From Algoriphagus vanfongensis DSM 17529 (GTDB taxonomy: Bacteria > Bacteroidota > Bacteroidia > Cytophagales > Cyclobacteriaceae): DNA of 64,000 bases. The stretch is taken from the NCBI RefSeq assembly GCF_000429465.1, contig NZ_AUBX01000009.1, positions 372,001-436,000 on the forward strand, written 5' to 3'. Both the position numbers and the translations under genes were made by a program. The notes beneath the pieces were generated by a model that did no database searches, was not told where the DNA came from, and saw only the letters and a program-made list of their open reading frames with translations. This document shows, piece by piece, positions 50,743 through 60,443 of this stretch (position 1 is the first letter of the stretch; each line of letters starts with the position of its first letter).

Positions 50743-52260
50743 GTGTTTCTTCGGGTTAAAACTGACCACTAGCAGTCCAATCCCTATCACGAGTAGAAAT
50801 ATAAGAACTGGAAGTCCACCGATCACAGAAAGAATTCTGACCCCATCTATGCCAGAAAATGAAATCATAATCCAGGCTAAAATTCCTATTAGAATTCCCC
50901 AGATTATTTTGATAGGCGCAGGCGTCTGAAATGAGTCGATCAGTTTGGTCCTTAAACTCAAGCTGGCTATGGCTTCTGTGCTGGAATCCGCAGCAGTGAC
51001 GTAAGAGACAAACATTCCGATCAAGAATAAACTGGTCAGAAGCTGACTGGAACCAATATCCTGAAAAACGAGATAAATAATGGATTCCGGCCCGCTATTT
51101 ACAAAGGAATCTGTATAAGTATCAGGATGTAAGCTTGCAAAATCCAAAGTACTTCCTCCAAATATCCCCATCCAAATCAGACAAAATAGCGCTGGAAGTA
51201 AACAATTGACCAAAAGAAATTCTCGGACTATTCTGCCTATGGCGATTTTGGCAAGAAATAATCCAGTCATCGGAGCCCATGCCATCCACATTGCAAAATT
51301 AAAAACTGACCAATCGTAGGTCCAGGAGTTTCCTTTACCAGTCAGCTGCATACTCAAGTCCAAAAATTGAGAGACATACGAGCGAAAGCCGATTCCAATA
51401 TTTTTCAGAAAAAAGCTCTCCGAAAGAAGGACAAATAGTCCTGCGAACAATAGAAAAAAGAAGAGATTGAAGAGTGAAAAAGACTTAATGCCTTTGTCGA
51501 TTCCGGAACTTGCAGAAAGAACAAACGTCCCTACGATCAGAGAAGCCACCAGCAATGTCACAAAACTTCCGTTCAATGAGGGGATCAATGCCTTCAAACC
51601 TCCGGAAAGACTTAAAATTCCTGCTCCCAAGGCACCGGCCATGCCTGAAACCATTGCGAAAAGGCAAATCATATCAATTATCTCAGAAATTGATTTGGAA
51701 ATTTTTGTTCCAAAAACCGGATGAAGCATAATGCTAAGCTTAAAGGCTTGCTTTTTTCGGTGAAAAAGTAACGCAAATAACAAAGCTGGGACAGCGTAGA
51801 TAGCGTAAGGAGTCACGCCCCAGTGGAAGAAAAGAGCACCCAAAGCAAATTCTTTTGCTTCTGTAGTAGCTGGTGAAATGTTTCGGAAGGATGGAGGAAA
51901 AAGAAAATGAGACAAAGGTTCCGCACTTCCCCAGAATAAAATTCCAACAGCGATAGTCGTACATAGAACAATTGCAAACCAAGGAATCCATTTGAGACGG
52001 GGACGGGCATCCTTACCACCGATACGATATCCACCTAAGGGCGAGACAAAAACCCAGATAAGCACTAACACCAAAAAGAAAGAAACCCAACTAAAAGCCA
52101 TCGAGAAGTTGATCAAAACCCATGACTGAATTGCTTTCATCATCGAATCAAACTCTTCAGGAATAAGCATAGAAACCGATACAGCTAAGACCAAAATCAA
52201 CAGGGGAGGCCAAAAAACAGTTTTTCGAAGAGAGACCTGAGAAAACTCGTTGAGCTTCAT
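50734..52260 (-). CDS. BCCT-family transporter
   Basis: 508 residues from the ATG at 52260; a longer frame begins with 17 non-membrane residues. Twelve hydrophobic helices are visible. Signature segments include GILFWGSAEPLSHF, HWGVTPYAIYA and WTYDWSVFNFAMWMAWAPMTGLFLAKIAIGRIVREF, the BCCT substrate-binding helix. Members import betaine, choline, carnitine or ectoine, with Na+ or H+. It has no long C-terminal osmosensing tail. The substrate cannot be fixed from sequence, but osmoprotectant uptake is likely in the inner membrane. Confidence 0.93.
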   Translation of the reverse strand: MKLNEFSQVSLRKTVFWPPLLILVLAVSVSMLIPEEFDSMMKAIQSWVLINFSMAFSWVSFFLVLVLIWVFVSPLGGYRIGGKDARPRLKWIPWFAIVLCTTIAVGILFWGSAEPLSHFLFPPSFRNISPATTEAKEFALGALFFHWGVTPYAIYAVPALLFALLFHRKKQAFKLSIMLHPVFGTKISKSISEIIDMICLFAMVSGMAGALGAGILSLSGGLKALIPSLNGSFVTLLVASLIVGTFVLSASSGIDKGIKSFSLFNLFFFLLFAGLFVLLSESFFLKNIGIGFRSYVSQFLDLSMQLTGKGNSWTYDWSVFNFAMWMAWAPMTGLFLAKIAIGRIVREFLLVNCLLPALFCLIWMGIFGGSTLDFASLHPDTYTDSFVNSGPESIIYLVFQDIGSSQLLTSLFLIGMFVSYVTAADSSTEAIASLSLRTKLIDSFQTPAPIKIIWGILIGILAWIMISFSGIDGVRILSVIGGLPVLIFLLVIGIGLLVVSFNPKKHLF

Positions 52261-52386
52261 AGCAAAAATTAAGTCAGTGAATTTTTGGAAGTTAAGGAAT
52301 CTCAGATCCAAATGCGAGCGTGATTGAAAAGGATGGTCTTAGATCTGAATGAATCAGAAATTTAACTTTCTGTTAATATCACTAAC

Positions 52387-52406
52387 TTAGTTGAAAGTTT
52401 TACTAA
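52387..52406. promoter_or_regulatory. candidate TetR operator
   Basis: TTAGT and ACTAA in inverted orientation, separated by 10 nt, 42 nt upstream of the TetR gene. The spacing is of the kind used by TetR dimers that autoregulate. No second copy was found, so the support is weak. Confidence 0.3.
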
Positions 52407-52448
52407 ACAAAAATAAATCAGTTTCGTTTCAGCTTAAAAACCACACCC

Positions 52449-53126
52449 ATGGATACCATTCTCAGGAAGCTCAAAATAGAAGTGAGTGGGAGTCTTTATC
52501 AAAAAGAACCCTTCAGCTCTGATTTGGGCTATTCCATTGTTCAAGAGGGCTCTAAGATGATTTTGGAGCTAGGCTTGGAGCAGTTTACATTCAAAAAACT
52601 TTCCCTTGTGATCGGTAGTACCGAAGCCGCTATTTATCGCTATTTTGACAATAAGCACAAGCTTCTCCTGTACCTTTCAGCCTGGTATTGGGGCTGGATG
52701 GAACATAATCTGGTTTACAGCACCGCAAATATGACTGACGCCGGTGAACGATTGGCCATGGCAGTTCGTTTGATGTCCGAAGGGCCCGTTTTTTTACAAA
52801 ATGACTACCTTGAACCATCTGTCTTGCGTGACATTGTGGTCAATGAAGCTTTGAAGGGATTTTTGACCAAAGAAGTGGACCTGGAGCATGAGAGTGGATT
52901 GTTTGCGCAGGTATACAAGTTCAGTGATCGTGTTGCGACGATTATTACAGAAATAAACCCAGAATATAAGTTTCCAAAAACTTTGGTTTCCACTGTATTA
53001 GAATCAAGTCTGATGCAGTCATTTCATTCTCAGCATTTGCCGGGGATGACGGAAAATGGTCTGGAGTCGGCCTCAAGGTTTCAATTCTTCCACCAATTGG
53101 TAGTAAAAGCAATTCAAAATGATTAA
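52449..53126 (+). CDS. TetR/AcrR-family transcriptional regulator
   Basis: 225 residues. The N-terminal helix-turn-helix spans about 28-72 (SIVQEGSKMILELGLEQFTFKKLSLVIGSTEAAIYRYFDNKHKLL; the STEAAIYRYF recognition helix is typical). The C-terminal ligand domain is helical. TetR proteins repress efflux or secretion operons and release on ligand binding. The stop overlaps the ABC gene start by 8 nt, so regulator and transporter are in one transcript, and an inverted repeat lies upstream. The expected target is its own operon. Confidence 0.88.
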   Translation: MDTILRKLKIEVSGSLYQKEPFSSDLGYSIVQEGSKMILELGLEQFTFKKLSLVIGSTEAAIYRYFDNKHKLLLYLSAWYWGWMEHNLVYSTANMTDAGERLAMAVRLMSEGPVFLQNDYLEPSVLRDIVVNEALKGFLTKEVDLEHESGLFAQVYKFSDRVATIITEINPEYKFPKTLVSTVLESSLMQSFHSQHLPGMTENGLESASRFQFFHQLVVKAIQND

Positions 53127-54825
53127 TAATAGCGGAATCACACCTTTGAGGCGGTTTTTCAGACTTCTGAAGGAGGAGAAAAGCCAAGTATATTCCATTT
53201 ACTTTTATGCCATCCTAAACGGTCTGATCACTCTGACATTGCCTTTGGGCATTCAGGCGATCCTCAATTTTATCTTAGGTGGGAGAATTACAACATCGTG
53301 GATCTTGCTGGTACTCATCGTAGCAGTCGGGGTCGCTTTTGGGGGATTTTTGCAAATCTCTCAGTTGCAAATCATGGAGAAACTCCAGCAGCGTATTTTC
53401 ACCAAATCTGGACTTTCTATAGCTTACCGACTTCCCAAAGTCAAAACAGAAATCCTTCATGGAGAATATGGTCCAGAAATCGTTAATCGATTTTTTGATA
53501 CAGTCAATCTCCAAAAAGGCCTCAGTAAAATCCTGATTGATTTCTCCACGGCACTCCTTCAAGTCATTTTTGGCTTGCTTTTGCTATCGATATATCATCC
53601 TACTTTTATTCTTTTCGGCTTGGCACTGGTCGCTATCCTGGTTTTGATATTCTATATCACTGGACCTCGAGGGATGGAGACGGCTCTAAAAGAGTCTTCC
53701 TACAAATATGAAACCGCTTATTGGCTAGAAGAAATAGGCAGGACTTTGAGCACTTTCAAGTTGGTGGGAAATGGACGATTGCCGATCCTCCGAGCCGACA
53801 AACTGCTGCAATACTACGTTGACTTTCGCTCCAAACACTTTGCTGTCTTGATTTTCCAATATAAAATCATGATTGCTTTCAAGGTTTTGATTGTATCCAG
53901 TTTGCTTGTAGCAGGTAGTTTATTGCTGATCAATGATCAGATCAGTATCGGTCAGTTTGTAGCAGCAGAGGTGATTATCATTCTGGTAGTTAATTCTGTC
54001 GAAAAGTTGATTCTTTCACTAGAAACAGTCTATGACACCTTGGTAGCTACCGAAAAACTGGGGCATATCATGGACTTGGAATTAGAAAATCCTAAAGGAA
54101 CAGAGAAAGTGATCCAATCTGACCCGGCAGGTTTGAAATTTGGGATGGAGCAGGTCAGCTTCCAGCCTAAAGATGCCAATGCCCCAATTCTCAAAGATAT
54201 TTCATTGACTATAGAGCCCGGTAAAAAGGTAGCTGTCATGGGTAAGTCAGGAAGTGGAAAGTCTGCATTTTTGGCTTTGCTATCAGGTCTTTACGAAGAC
54301 TATCAAGGGAAAATCAAAGTGAATGATCTGACTATCGATATGATTCACCTTGAAAAATTCCGCGCTATGGTGGGCGATTGTCTTGAAATGGAGCAGATTT
54401 TTCACGGGACTATCAAAGAGAACATCATAGTAGGTCGGGAGTTTGAAGAAAAGCAGTTGGATTTCATCTTGGAGCTAGTCGGTCTCAAAGATTATATCTA
54501 CCACTTGCCCAATGATCTAAATACGATGCTTCAGCCAGAGGGCAAAGGGCTTTCCAAAATGTTGATTCAAAGTATTTTGGTGGCGAGATCCTTGGTAGGG
54601 AAACCTAAAGCAATCATCATGGAAAATGCACTTCTACACCTATATGATGATGTCAAGAGTAGAATCATTGATTATCTGATGAAGGGTGATTGGACGCTTT
54701 TGCTTGTGACCAAAGAGGAAGAAGCATTTGAAAAGGTTGACGAAATACTCGTATTAGATCAGGGAAAACTTGCCTTCAAAGGTACATATCAGGCTTACCA
54801 ATCTTTCAATTCTCAAAGTCTCTAA
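53119..54825 (+). CDS. type I secretion-like ABC transporter with degenerate ATPase motifs
   Basis: 568 residues with a six-helix ABC membrane domain (about 15-300) and an ATPase domain (about 335-568). Walker A is intact (GKSGSGKS, 375-382). Other motifs are altered: the signature LSGGQ is GLSKML (477-482), Walker B D-E is Glu502-Asn503, and the H-loop His is missing (VTKEEE). An ATPase with only Walker A may bind but hydrolyse ATP poorly. It is followed by HlyD and TolC genes, a type I secretion or efflux set, repressed by TetR. It has no N-terminal peptidase domain. Confidence 0.9.
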   Translation: MINNSGITPLRRFFRLLKEEKSQVYSIYFYAILNGLITLTLPLGIQAILNFILGGRITTSWILLVLIVAVGVAFGGFLQISQLQIMEKLQQRIFTKSGLSIAYRLPKVKTEILHGEYGPEIVNRFFDTVNLQKGLSKILIDFSTALLQVIFGLLLLSIYHPTFILFGLALVAILVLIFYITGPRGMETALKESSYKYETAYWLEEIGRTLSTFKLVGNGRLPILRADKLLQYYVDFRSKHFAVLIFQYKIMIAFKVLIVSSLLVAGSLLLINDQISIGQFVAAEVIIILVVNSVEKLILSLETVYDTLVATEKLGHIMDLELENPKGTEKVIQSDPAGLKFGMEQVSFQPKDANAPILKDISLTIEPGKKVAVMGKSGSGKSAFLALLSGLYEDYQGKIKVNDLTIDMIHLEKFRAMVGDCLEMEQIFHGTIKENIIVGREFEEKQLDFILELVGLKDYIYHLPNDLNTMLQPEGKGLSKMLIQSILVARSLVGKPKAIIMENALLHLYDDVKSRIIDYLMKGDWTLLLVTKEEEAFEKVDEILVLDQGKLAFKGTYQAYQSFNSQSL

Positions 54826-54828
54826 GCC

Positions 54829-56184
54829 ATGTTGAATATTTCTAAAGTAAAAATCAAAGAAACAATTCCTTTTAGTGGTGCCAAGAGTTTGGTGATGACA
54901 TTGCCTGTCAAAGAAGCAAAAAAGAGAATCCGGATCTTGACCACCTTGGTTTTGATCTTTTTCTTGGTGCTTTTTCTTCCTTGGACACAAAATATCCGTT
55001 CCAAAGGCTACGTGACGGCTTTGAGGCCCGATCAGCGACCTCAGACAATTCATTCGGTGATTGCAGGTCGAATAGAGAAATGGTATGTCAATGAAGGAGC
55101 ATTTGTTACCAAAGGGGATACGATTGTGAGGATTTCGGAGATCAAGGATGAATATTTTGATTCACTTTTGCTACCGCGGACTCAGCAGCAGGTAGATGCC
55201 AAGAGTCAGTCTGCCAGATCGTATAGCGGAAAGGTGGATGCTCTTCAAGGACAGATTCAGGCTTTGAGACGAAATAATGTCTTGAAGGTCCAGCAAGCTG
55301 AAAACAAGTTGAGAATGGCCGAACTGAAGGTAGAGTCGGATAGTATCAAGTACCAACAGGCACAAGTCAATTTCGAAATTGGACAGAAGCAGCTAGACCG
55401 TTGGGAAGAACTTTACAAAGAGGGACTTAGATCCCTGACCGATCTGGAGAGCCGAAGACTGAATTTCCAAGATGTACAAGCTAAAGTGATTGCTGCTGAG
55501 AATGCCTATCTCAGTAGTCAAAATGAATTGATTTCAGCTCAGATAGAACTGGAGACTGTTGACAATGAATTTAAGGACAAACTTGCCAAAGCAGAGTCTG
55601 ATATGTATTCGGCGATGTCAGCGCAATTTGACGCGGAAGCAACTGTTTCCAAGCTGGAAAATCAATATTCCAATTACGAAGCTAGAACGGGCTTCCGATA
55701 CATCTTGGCTCCTCAAAATGGATTTTTGGCTCGCTCAATCCAAGTCGGGATAGGAGAAACAATCAAAGAAGGGGATCCCATCTTGAATATTGTCCCGGCT
55801 GAAGCTTCATTGGCTGTGGAGATGTACGTGGCTCCTGTTGACCTACCTCTGATCAAAGTAGGAAATCGAGTTCGCTTCATCTTTGACGGCTGGCCGGCTA
55901 TTGTGTTTTCTGGCTGGCCTCAGATTTCCAATGGTACATTTGGTGGTGTTGTGGTGGCTATCGACCAGTTTGCAGGTCCCAATAATCAATATCGCGTGTT
56001 GGTCACTGAGGATCCGGAAGAAGAGCCATGGCCAGAAATGCTTCGTATTGGATCGGGAGCTGATGGTATCGCACTCCTCAATGACGTCCCTGTTTGGTAC
56101 GAAATCTGGAGACAACTCAACGGCTTCCCGGCAGACTATTATACCCAAGAACAAAAGGATCAATTGGCTAAAGAGAAAAAATGA
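54829..56184 (+). CDS. HlyD-family membrane fusion protein
   Basis: 451 residues. One transmembrane helix (about 34-54), a lipoyl-like half-motif (TVIAGRIEKWYVNEGAFVTKGDTIVRI-type), a long coiled coil (about 115-285, QQVDAKSQ...KLENQY), then the second lipoyl half (RYILAPQNGFLARS) and a beta-barrel domain (VEMYVAPVDLPLIKVGNRVRFIFDGWP). It bridges the ABC transporter and the outer-membrane TolC protein. The ATG is 3 nt after the ABC stop, and the stop overlaps the TolC start by 4 nt. Confidence 0.93.
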   Translation: MLNISKVKIKETIPFSGAKSLVMTLPVKEAKKRIRILTTLVLIFFLVLFLPWTQNIRSKGYVTALRPDQRPQTIHSVIAGRIEKWYVNEGAFVTKGDTIVRISEIKDEYFDSLLLPRTQQQVDAKSQSARSYSGKVDALQGQIQALRRNNVLKVQQAENKLRMAELKVESDSIKYQQAQVNFEIGQKQLDRWEELYKEGLRSLTDLESRRLNFQDVQAKVIAAENAYLSSQNELISAQIELETVDNEFKDKLAKAESDMYSAMSAQFDAEATVSKLENQYSNYEARTGFRYILAPQNGFLARSIQVGIGETIKEGDPILNIVPAEASLAVEMYVAPVDLPLIKVGNRVRFIFDGWPAIVFSGWPQISNGTFGGVVVAIDQFAGPNNQYRVLVTEDPEEEPWPEMLRIGSGADGIALLNDVPVWYEIWRQLNGFPADYYTQEQKDQLAKEKK

Positions 56185-57566
56185 AATACATCCTAACGGC
56201 TATATTTTCGGTCTTTTTGATCTCTCATAGTCAAGGCCAGGATTCGGATACCTTGCGATTAGAGGTATTTCTGGAGTGGGTAGAGAGCTATCACCCCTTG
56301 GCCCGACAAGCCGAACTCCAGCTTGAAATGGGAGAGAGGCAAGTTCAGACTGCCAGAGGTGGCTTTGATCCGCTTATCTATGGCAATCTTGATAAAAAAG
56401 ACTACAAGGAAACGCTTTATTACGATAAGAGAGAAGCTGGTCTGACCATTCCTACGTGGGCTGGAGTAGAGCTAAATGGGACTTTTGAACAAAATTCAGG
56501 ACAATACTTGAACCCTGAAAACAAAGTGCCTACCGGAGGCCTTTTTGCTGCCGGAGCTTCCGTAAATGTAGGGCAGGGACTTATTTTAGATGAAAGGCGG
56601 GCGGCGCTTCGTCAAGCACAAATCTATCAAGAAGCCAGTCAAGTCGAAAGACAGAAAATGCTCAACGAACTATATCTAAAAGGATTTGAAGCTTACTGGA
56701 ATTGGTCTTTGGCAGCTGCCAATCTTCAGGCACTGGAAGAGGCGGTCAATCTGACGAAGATTCGCTATGATGGTATCGTGACTAGTTTTGAGCAAGGTGA
56801 CGTGGCTGCGATAGATACAGTCGAGGCCTTTTCCCAGCTTCTCAATCGCCAGTACAAATTGGAAAGCGCCAAGAACTCCTACTTTGCCTCTGTTCAGTAT
56901 GTGAGTTCATTTTTATGGGGAGAAGAAGGGGAGCCGATGCTTTTAGATAGCTTAATATATCCTAGTTCACTAGTGGAGATAGTGCCAGATGAAGTCAATC
57001 CTCAAGAATTGAGGTCAGCAGTAAGCGTTCATCCGGAATTGCAGCTGGTGGACTATGATCTGGCAGGGTTGGAAATAGAGCGAAAACTAAAAGGTCAATC
57101 AATTTTGCCGGTAGTGAAACTCAAATATAATTTTCTGGTAGAGAGCATGGACGGATTCAGTGAATCCCAGTTCTTTGAAAACAATTATAAGTTTGGGATT
57201 TCAGTCTATACGCCTCTGCTGTGGAGAAAAGCCCGCGGATCTGTAGGGATGACCAAAGCAAAAATAGATGTCAAGAGAAACTCCCGGAGTCTGAAGGAAC
57301 TCCAATTGATGACCAAATTGGAAACAGAAATTAACAATCTCAATACACTGGACAAGCAGGTGGATCTATATGCCACCACCTTAGATAATCTGGAAAGGCT
57401 TTTGGCTGGAGAGATCAGAAAATTCCAAATGGGAGAAAGCAGTCTCTTCTTGGTCAATGCGCGGGAAGTGTCTGTGTTTGACTCCAGACTTACTCTCAAT
57501 GAATTGTTAGCAAAATATAAAATCGCAATAGCCAAGACCAGAGTGGCTGCTGGACTTGGATTTTAA
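56181..57566 (+). CDS. TolC-family outer-membrane efflux protein
   Basis: 461 residues with a signal peptide (SHSQG-Q, about residue 20). The TolC fold shows as two homologous helical repeats with beta segments (ETLYYDKREAGLTIPTWAG, GLILDERRAALRQAQIYQEA, RYDGIVTSFEQGDVAAIDTVEAFSQLLNR, KFQMGESSLFLVNAREVSV). It forms the outer-membrane tunnel of the HlyD/ABC complex. The start overlaps the HlyD stop (ATGA). It is the last structural gene of the operon; a small DUF1330 gene starts 11 nt later. Confidence 0.93.
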   Translation: MKYILTAIFSVFLISHSQGQDSDTLRLEVFLEWVESYHPLARQAELQLEMGERQVQTARGGFDPLIYGNLDKKDYKETLYYDKREAGLTIPTWAGVELNGTFEQNSGQYLNPENKVPTGGLFAAGASVNVGQGLILDERRAALRQAQIYQEASQVERQKMLNELYLKGFEAYWNWSLAAANLQALEEAVNLTKIRYDGIVTSFEQGDVAAIDTVEAFSQLLNRQYKLESAKNSYFASVQYVSSFLWGEEGEPMLLDSLIYPSSLVEIVPDEVNPQELRSAVSVHPELQLVDYDLAGLEIERKLKGQSILPVVKLKYNFLVESMDGFSESQFFENNYKFGISVYTPLLWRKARGSVGMTKAKIDVKRNSRSLKELQLMTKLETEINNLNTLDKQVDLYATTLDNLERLLAGEIRKFQMGESSLFLVNAREVSVFDSRLTLNELLAKYKIAIAKTRVAAGLGF

Positions 57567-57577
57567 CACATCACCTA

Positions 57578-57862
57578 ATGTCAGCATTTGTAATCGTTCA
57601 AGTAGATATTTCTGATCCTGCACAATACGAGGAATACAAGAAATTGACACCAGCTACCATAGAAGCTTATGGTGGCAAATTTGTTTTACGAGGCAACCCT
57701 GTTGAAGTTTTGGAAGGAGAGTGGGAGCACGATAGACTTGTGATGCTAGAGTTTCCTGATAAGAAAAGTGCAACTGATTGGTATTATTCGAAGGAATATC
57801 AAGCTGCCAAGGAAGTCAGATCAAAAGGAAGCAAGGCAAAATTTTTAGTGATTGAAAATTGA
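57578..57862 (+). CDS. DUF1330 protein
   Basis: 94 residues, a ferredoxin-like dimeric alpha-beta barrel: FVIVQVDISDPAQYEEYKKLTPATIEAYGGKFVLRGNPVEVLEGEW and VMLEFPDKKSATDWYYSKEYQAAKEVR are the DUF1330 pattern. It is probably a small cytosolic enzyme or binding protein. It lies 11 nt after the TolC gene on the same strand and may be in the same transcript, perhaps related to the secreted or exported compound. Confidence 0.9.
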   Translation: MSAFVIVQVDISDPAQYEEYKKLTPATIEAYGGKFVLRGNPVEVLEGEWEHDRLVMLEFPDKKSATDWYYSKEYQAAKEVRSKGSKAKFLVIEN

Positions 57863-57989
57863 TCAATTAACATTTTTATTGGTTTGTAATGCAAATAATT
57901 GAAGTGTAGAGAAGTCTATTCTGAAAATATTGTTTTATTATTACGCAGCTTAATCATCAATTATTTCAATCATCCTTAAAATTATTCAA

Positions 57990-58616
57990 ATGAGACAAAT
58001 TCATTTATTGGGAAAGAACTGCCTTTTTCTTGCGATTCTTTCCATCTTGACTTACTCCTGTATTTCAGATTCGGAGGCGCCAATCCTGACGGAACTCAAT
58101 TCAGAGAAAGGTCTTGTGACGGAAACACAACCCGATGGTGAAAATCTTAGGAAAAAGGGAGAATTTAGGTATCAAGAGAAATTTTCAAACCAGATATTTC
58201 CCGTTCCCTCCAGCGAGGGGATAATGCTGGCAGGTACTGGGGTAGGGAATGCTACCTTTTTAGGAAAATCACTTTCTTTCATTAATCAGCTTGCAACTAG
58301 TCCTACTACCACTGTGGGCGCACCAGTGAGTCTTGTATTTGCGGCAGAACTGGAAGAACTAGGCTTGGTAAATTTGGGAGAAGAAGTTCATTCGGTCACT
58401 GTTGACAAAAAAGGCAATGCTATATTCTTTAGTTCCTTGATTAATACTGCAAACCCAATTTCTGATATACGGACAGAATTTGAAGCAGAAATTCTAATTG
58501 TTGGAGGAGCAGGTAGTTTCGAAGGAGTTTCCGGCCAAGGTAAGGTAATAGGCTTTTACAATCCTGCTACAGGAATAGGAGAATCATCTGTTTTGGCGGA
58601 TTTACAATTCAAGTAG
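57990..58616 (+). CDS. lipoprotein with calycin-like C-terminal pattern
   Basis: 208 residues with a lipobox (TYS-C, about residue 24). Residues 60-205 are strand-rich, and near the end GGAGSFEGVSGQGKVIGFYNPATG is a pattern seen in calycin/allene-oxide-cyclase-like barrels, where a Gly-rich loop joins strands. No enzyme motif is seen. It is a monocistronic gene with its own terminator. The assignment to a calycin-like fold is tentative. Confidence 0.7.
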   Translation: MRQIHLLGKNCLFLAILSILTYSCISDSEAPILTELNSEKGLVTETQPDGENLRKKGEFRYQEKFSNQIFPVPSSEGIMLAGTGVGNATFLGKSLSFINQLATSPTTTVGAPVSLVFAAELEELGLVNLGEEVHSVTVDKKGNAIFFSSLINTANPISDIRTEFEAEILIVGGAGSFEGVSGQGKVIGFYNPATGIGESSVLADLQFK

Positions 58617-58632
58617 AAGCAATCATTAATGT

Positions 58633-58663
58633 AAAGGGGCTTATAAACAAGCCCCTTTTTTTA
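58633..58663 (+). terminator. intrinsic terminator
   Basis: Stem AAGGGGCTT/AAGCCCCTT around a short loop, then a run of T, 17 nt after the lipoprotein stop. Confidence 0.9.
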
Positions 58664-58758
58664 TTGCATTCGATTCCGAGAATATTTTCAGCGATTCACT
58701 GCTTGATTCTTTATTGATTTTCTAATTTGATATCCATTTTTAATCAACATGGATTAAC

Positions 58759-59748
58759 ATGAATAAAATAGTAACTGTGGGAGAAGTTATGCTGAGACTC
58801 TCTCCACCGGGGCATAGTAGATTTGCTCAGACGGACTCCCTAGACGTAGAGTTTGGAGGATCAGAAGCCAATGTAGGAGCTGCACTCGCCTTTTGGGGAG
58901 AAAATGTCTCGCATGTCACCGCTTTTCCAGATCATGAGCTAGGGCATCGAGCTGCCGCCCAGCTTCGCAAAAATGGCATCTCGACAGACTTAGTGGCCTT
59001 TGGACCTGGTAGACTAGGAGTATATTTTCTTGAAAACGGCGCTCTTCAGAGAAGTTCCAAAATTATTTACGACCGTTTCGAATCCAGTTTTGCCAGATAT
59101 AATGGTTCTGAGGTAGATTGGGATCTAGTGTTGGATGGGGTAGATTGGGTTCACTGGTCGGGTATTTCTCCTGCCATTTCCCAAGATTCAGCAGACTTGA
59201 CTTTGTCTATTCTGACTGCTGCAAGGAAGCGAAATGTTCAAGTTTCCGGAGACCTAAACTACAGAAGCAATCTCTGGCAATATGGAAAACAGGCACCAGA
59301 TATAATGCCGGCATTGATGGAATTGACCACCGTAATGATCGCTGGAACACGAGATTTCAATCAGTGCTTGGGAGCAAACTATACTTCATTTGATCAAGCA
59401 AAAAGTGTAGCATTCGAAGCTTATCCCCATTTGGACTATATCTGTAAGACAAATCGAATCACCCATGATGCGACCAATAATTCAATCTCCGCCGAATTGC
59501 ATACAGCGGAGGCAGTCTTCTTTAGCCAAAAGTATGAGATCTCTCCAATCGTGGATCGAGTGGGTACAGGAGACGCGTTTGCAGGAGGTTTGATCTATGG
59601 TCTTACCCATCTTGAACCGCAGCAGGCAATTGAATTTGCGATGGCTTCTGGTGTTTTAAAACATTCAGTACCAGGAGATATATTACTCTGTAGTAAAAAA
59701 GAAGTAGAAGAAGTAATGGAAGGGACATCCGGAAAAATAAAACGATAA
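58759..59748 (+). CDS. kdgK: 2-dehydro-3-deoxygluconokinase (PfkB family)
   Basis: 329 residues. PfkB-type ribokinase fold: VTVGEVMLRLSPPG at the N-terminus, FGGSEANVGAALAFWG substrate loop, and RVGTGDAFAGGLIYG with catalytic Asp272. It phosphorylates 2-keto-3-deoxygluconate to KDPG, the substrate of the next gene's product. The adjacent KDPG aldolase (4 nt downstream) supports KdgK over other sugar kinases. In Bacteroidota this pair serves uronate or alginate/pectin breakdown. No dehydratase or lyase gene is in the window. Confidence 0.9.
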   Translation: MNKIVTVGEVMLRLSPPGHSRFAQTDSLDVEFGGSEANVGAALAFWGENVSHVTAFPDHELGHRAAAQLRKNGISTDLVAFGPGRLGVYFLENGALQRSSKIIYDRFESSFARYNGSEVDWDLVLDGVDWVHWSGISPAISQDSADLTLSILTAARKRNVQVSGDLNYRSNLWQYGKQAPDIMPALMELTTVMIAGTRDFNQCLGANYTSFDQAKSVAFEAYPHLDYICKTNRITHDATNNSISAELHTAEAVFFSQKYEISPIVDRVGTGDAFAGGLIYGLTHLEPQQAIEFAMASGVLKHSVPGDILLCSKKEVEEVMEGTSGKIKR

Positions 59749-59752
59749 ACCT

Positions 59753-60418
59753 ATGAGGAATCCAGAAAGTAAATTCATCCAAAAAATGGATCAGGCAGGC
59801 GTCATGCCTATATTTTTTAATCCTCAAGAAGCCATTTGTCTCAAGATGCTTGAAACGGCTTACGAAGGTGGGATACGAGTAATTGAAATGGTAAATAGAG
59901 GCAAAGAAGCTCCAGGGATATTTCCAGCATTGAGAAAACTCGCTGATCAAATGCCCGGATTAAGTCTAGGGATCGGTACAATCTATCATGAGCAAGAGGC
60001 TGAACAGTTTTTGGATATGGGGGCAGAGTTTATCGTCGCTCCTGTGATGAATCCAGCTTTGGGTGAATACCTAGCGAAAGTAGAAATTCCTTGGATCCCA
60101 GGCTGTGGAACTGTCTCTGAAGTTTGGCAGGCTCAGGAATTAGGAGCAGAACTGGTCAAAATTTATCCCGCCAATATCCTCAGTCCTGATTTTGTAAAGG
60201 CGGTACATGCTGTCCTACCCAACATAGAATTGATCCCTACAGGAGGGGTAGAGCCGAGTCTGGAAAGTATCAAGCCTTGGTTTGATGCAGGAGTACTTTG
60301 TGTAGGAATGGGCTCTCAGCTATTCCGAAAAGATCTGATTCGGGAAGGAAAATTTGATGAAATCCGTGCTAGCATCAGTCAAGTGATGGAGCAGGTAAAG
60401 GAAATCAAGGGACAATAA
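59753..60418 (+). CDS. eda: KDPG/KHG aldolase
   Basis: 221 residues, TIM-barrel class I aldolase. Catalytic Glu45 (VIEMVNRG) and Schiff-base Lys136 (LVKIYPAN), with GTIYHEQEAEQFLDMGAEFIVAP and IPTGGVEPS conserved. It splits KDPG to pyruvate and glyceraldehyde-3-phosphate; the latter feeds GAPDH, coded 2 kb downstream. It lies 4 nt after kdgK and is clearly cotranscribed with it. Its own terminator follows. Confidence 0.92.
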   Translation: MRNPESKFIQKMDQAGVMPIFFNPQEAICLKMLETAYEGGIRVIEMVNRGKEAPGIFPALRKLADQMPGLSLGIGTIYHEQEAEQFLDMGAEFIVAPVMNPALGEYLAKVEIPWIPGCGTVSEVWQAQELGAELVKIYPANILSPDFVKAVHAVLPNIELIPTGGVEPSLESIKPWFDAGVLCVGMGSQLFRKDLIREGKFDEIRASISQVMEQVKEIKGQ

Positions 60419-60443
60419 AAAAAGGGCTTTAAGCCCTTTTTTG
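60414..60443. terminator. bidirectional intrinsic terminator
   Basis: AAAAAAAGGGCTTTAAGCCCTTTTTT, a palindrome with A- and T-tracts, between convergent eda and peroxiredoxin genes. Confidence 0.9.
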
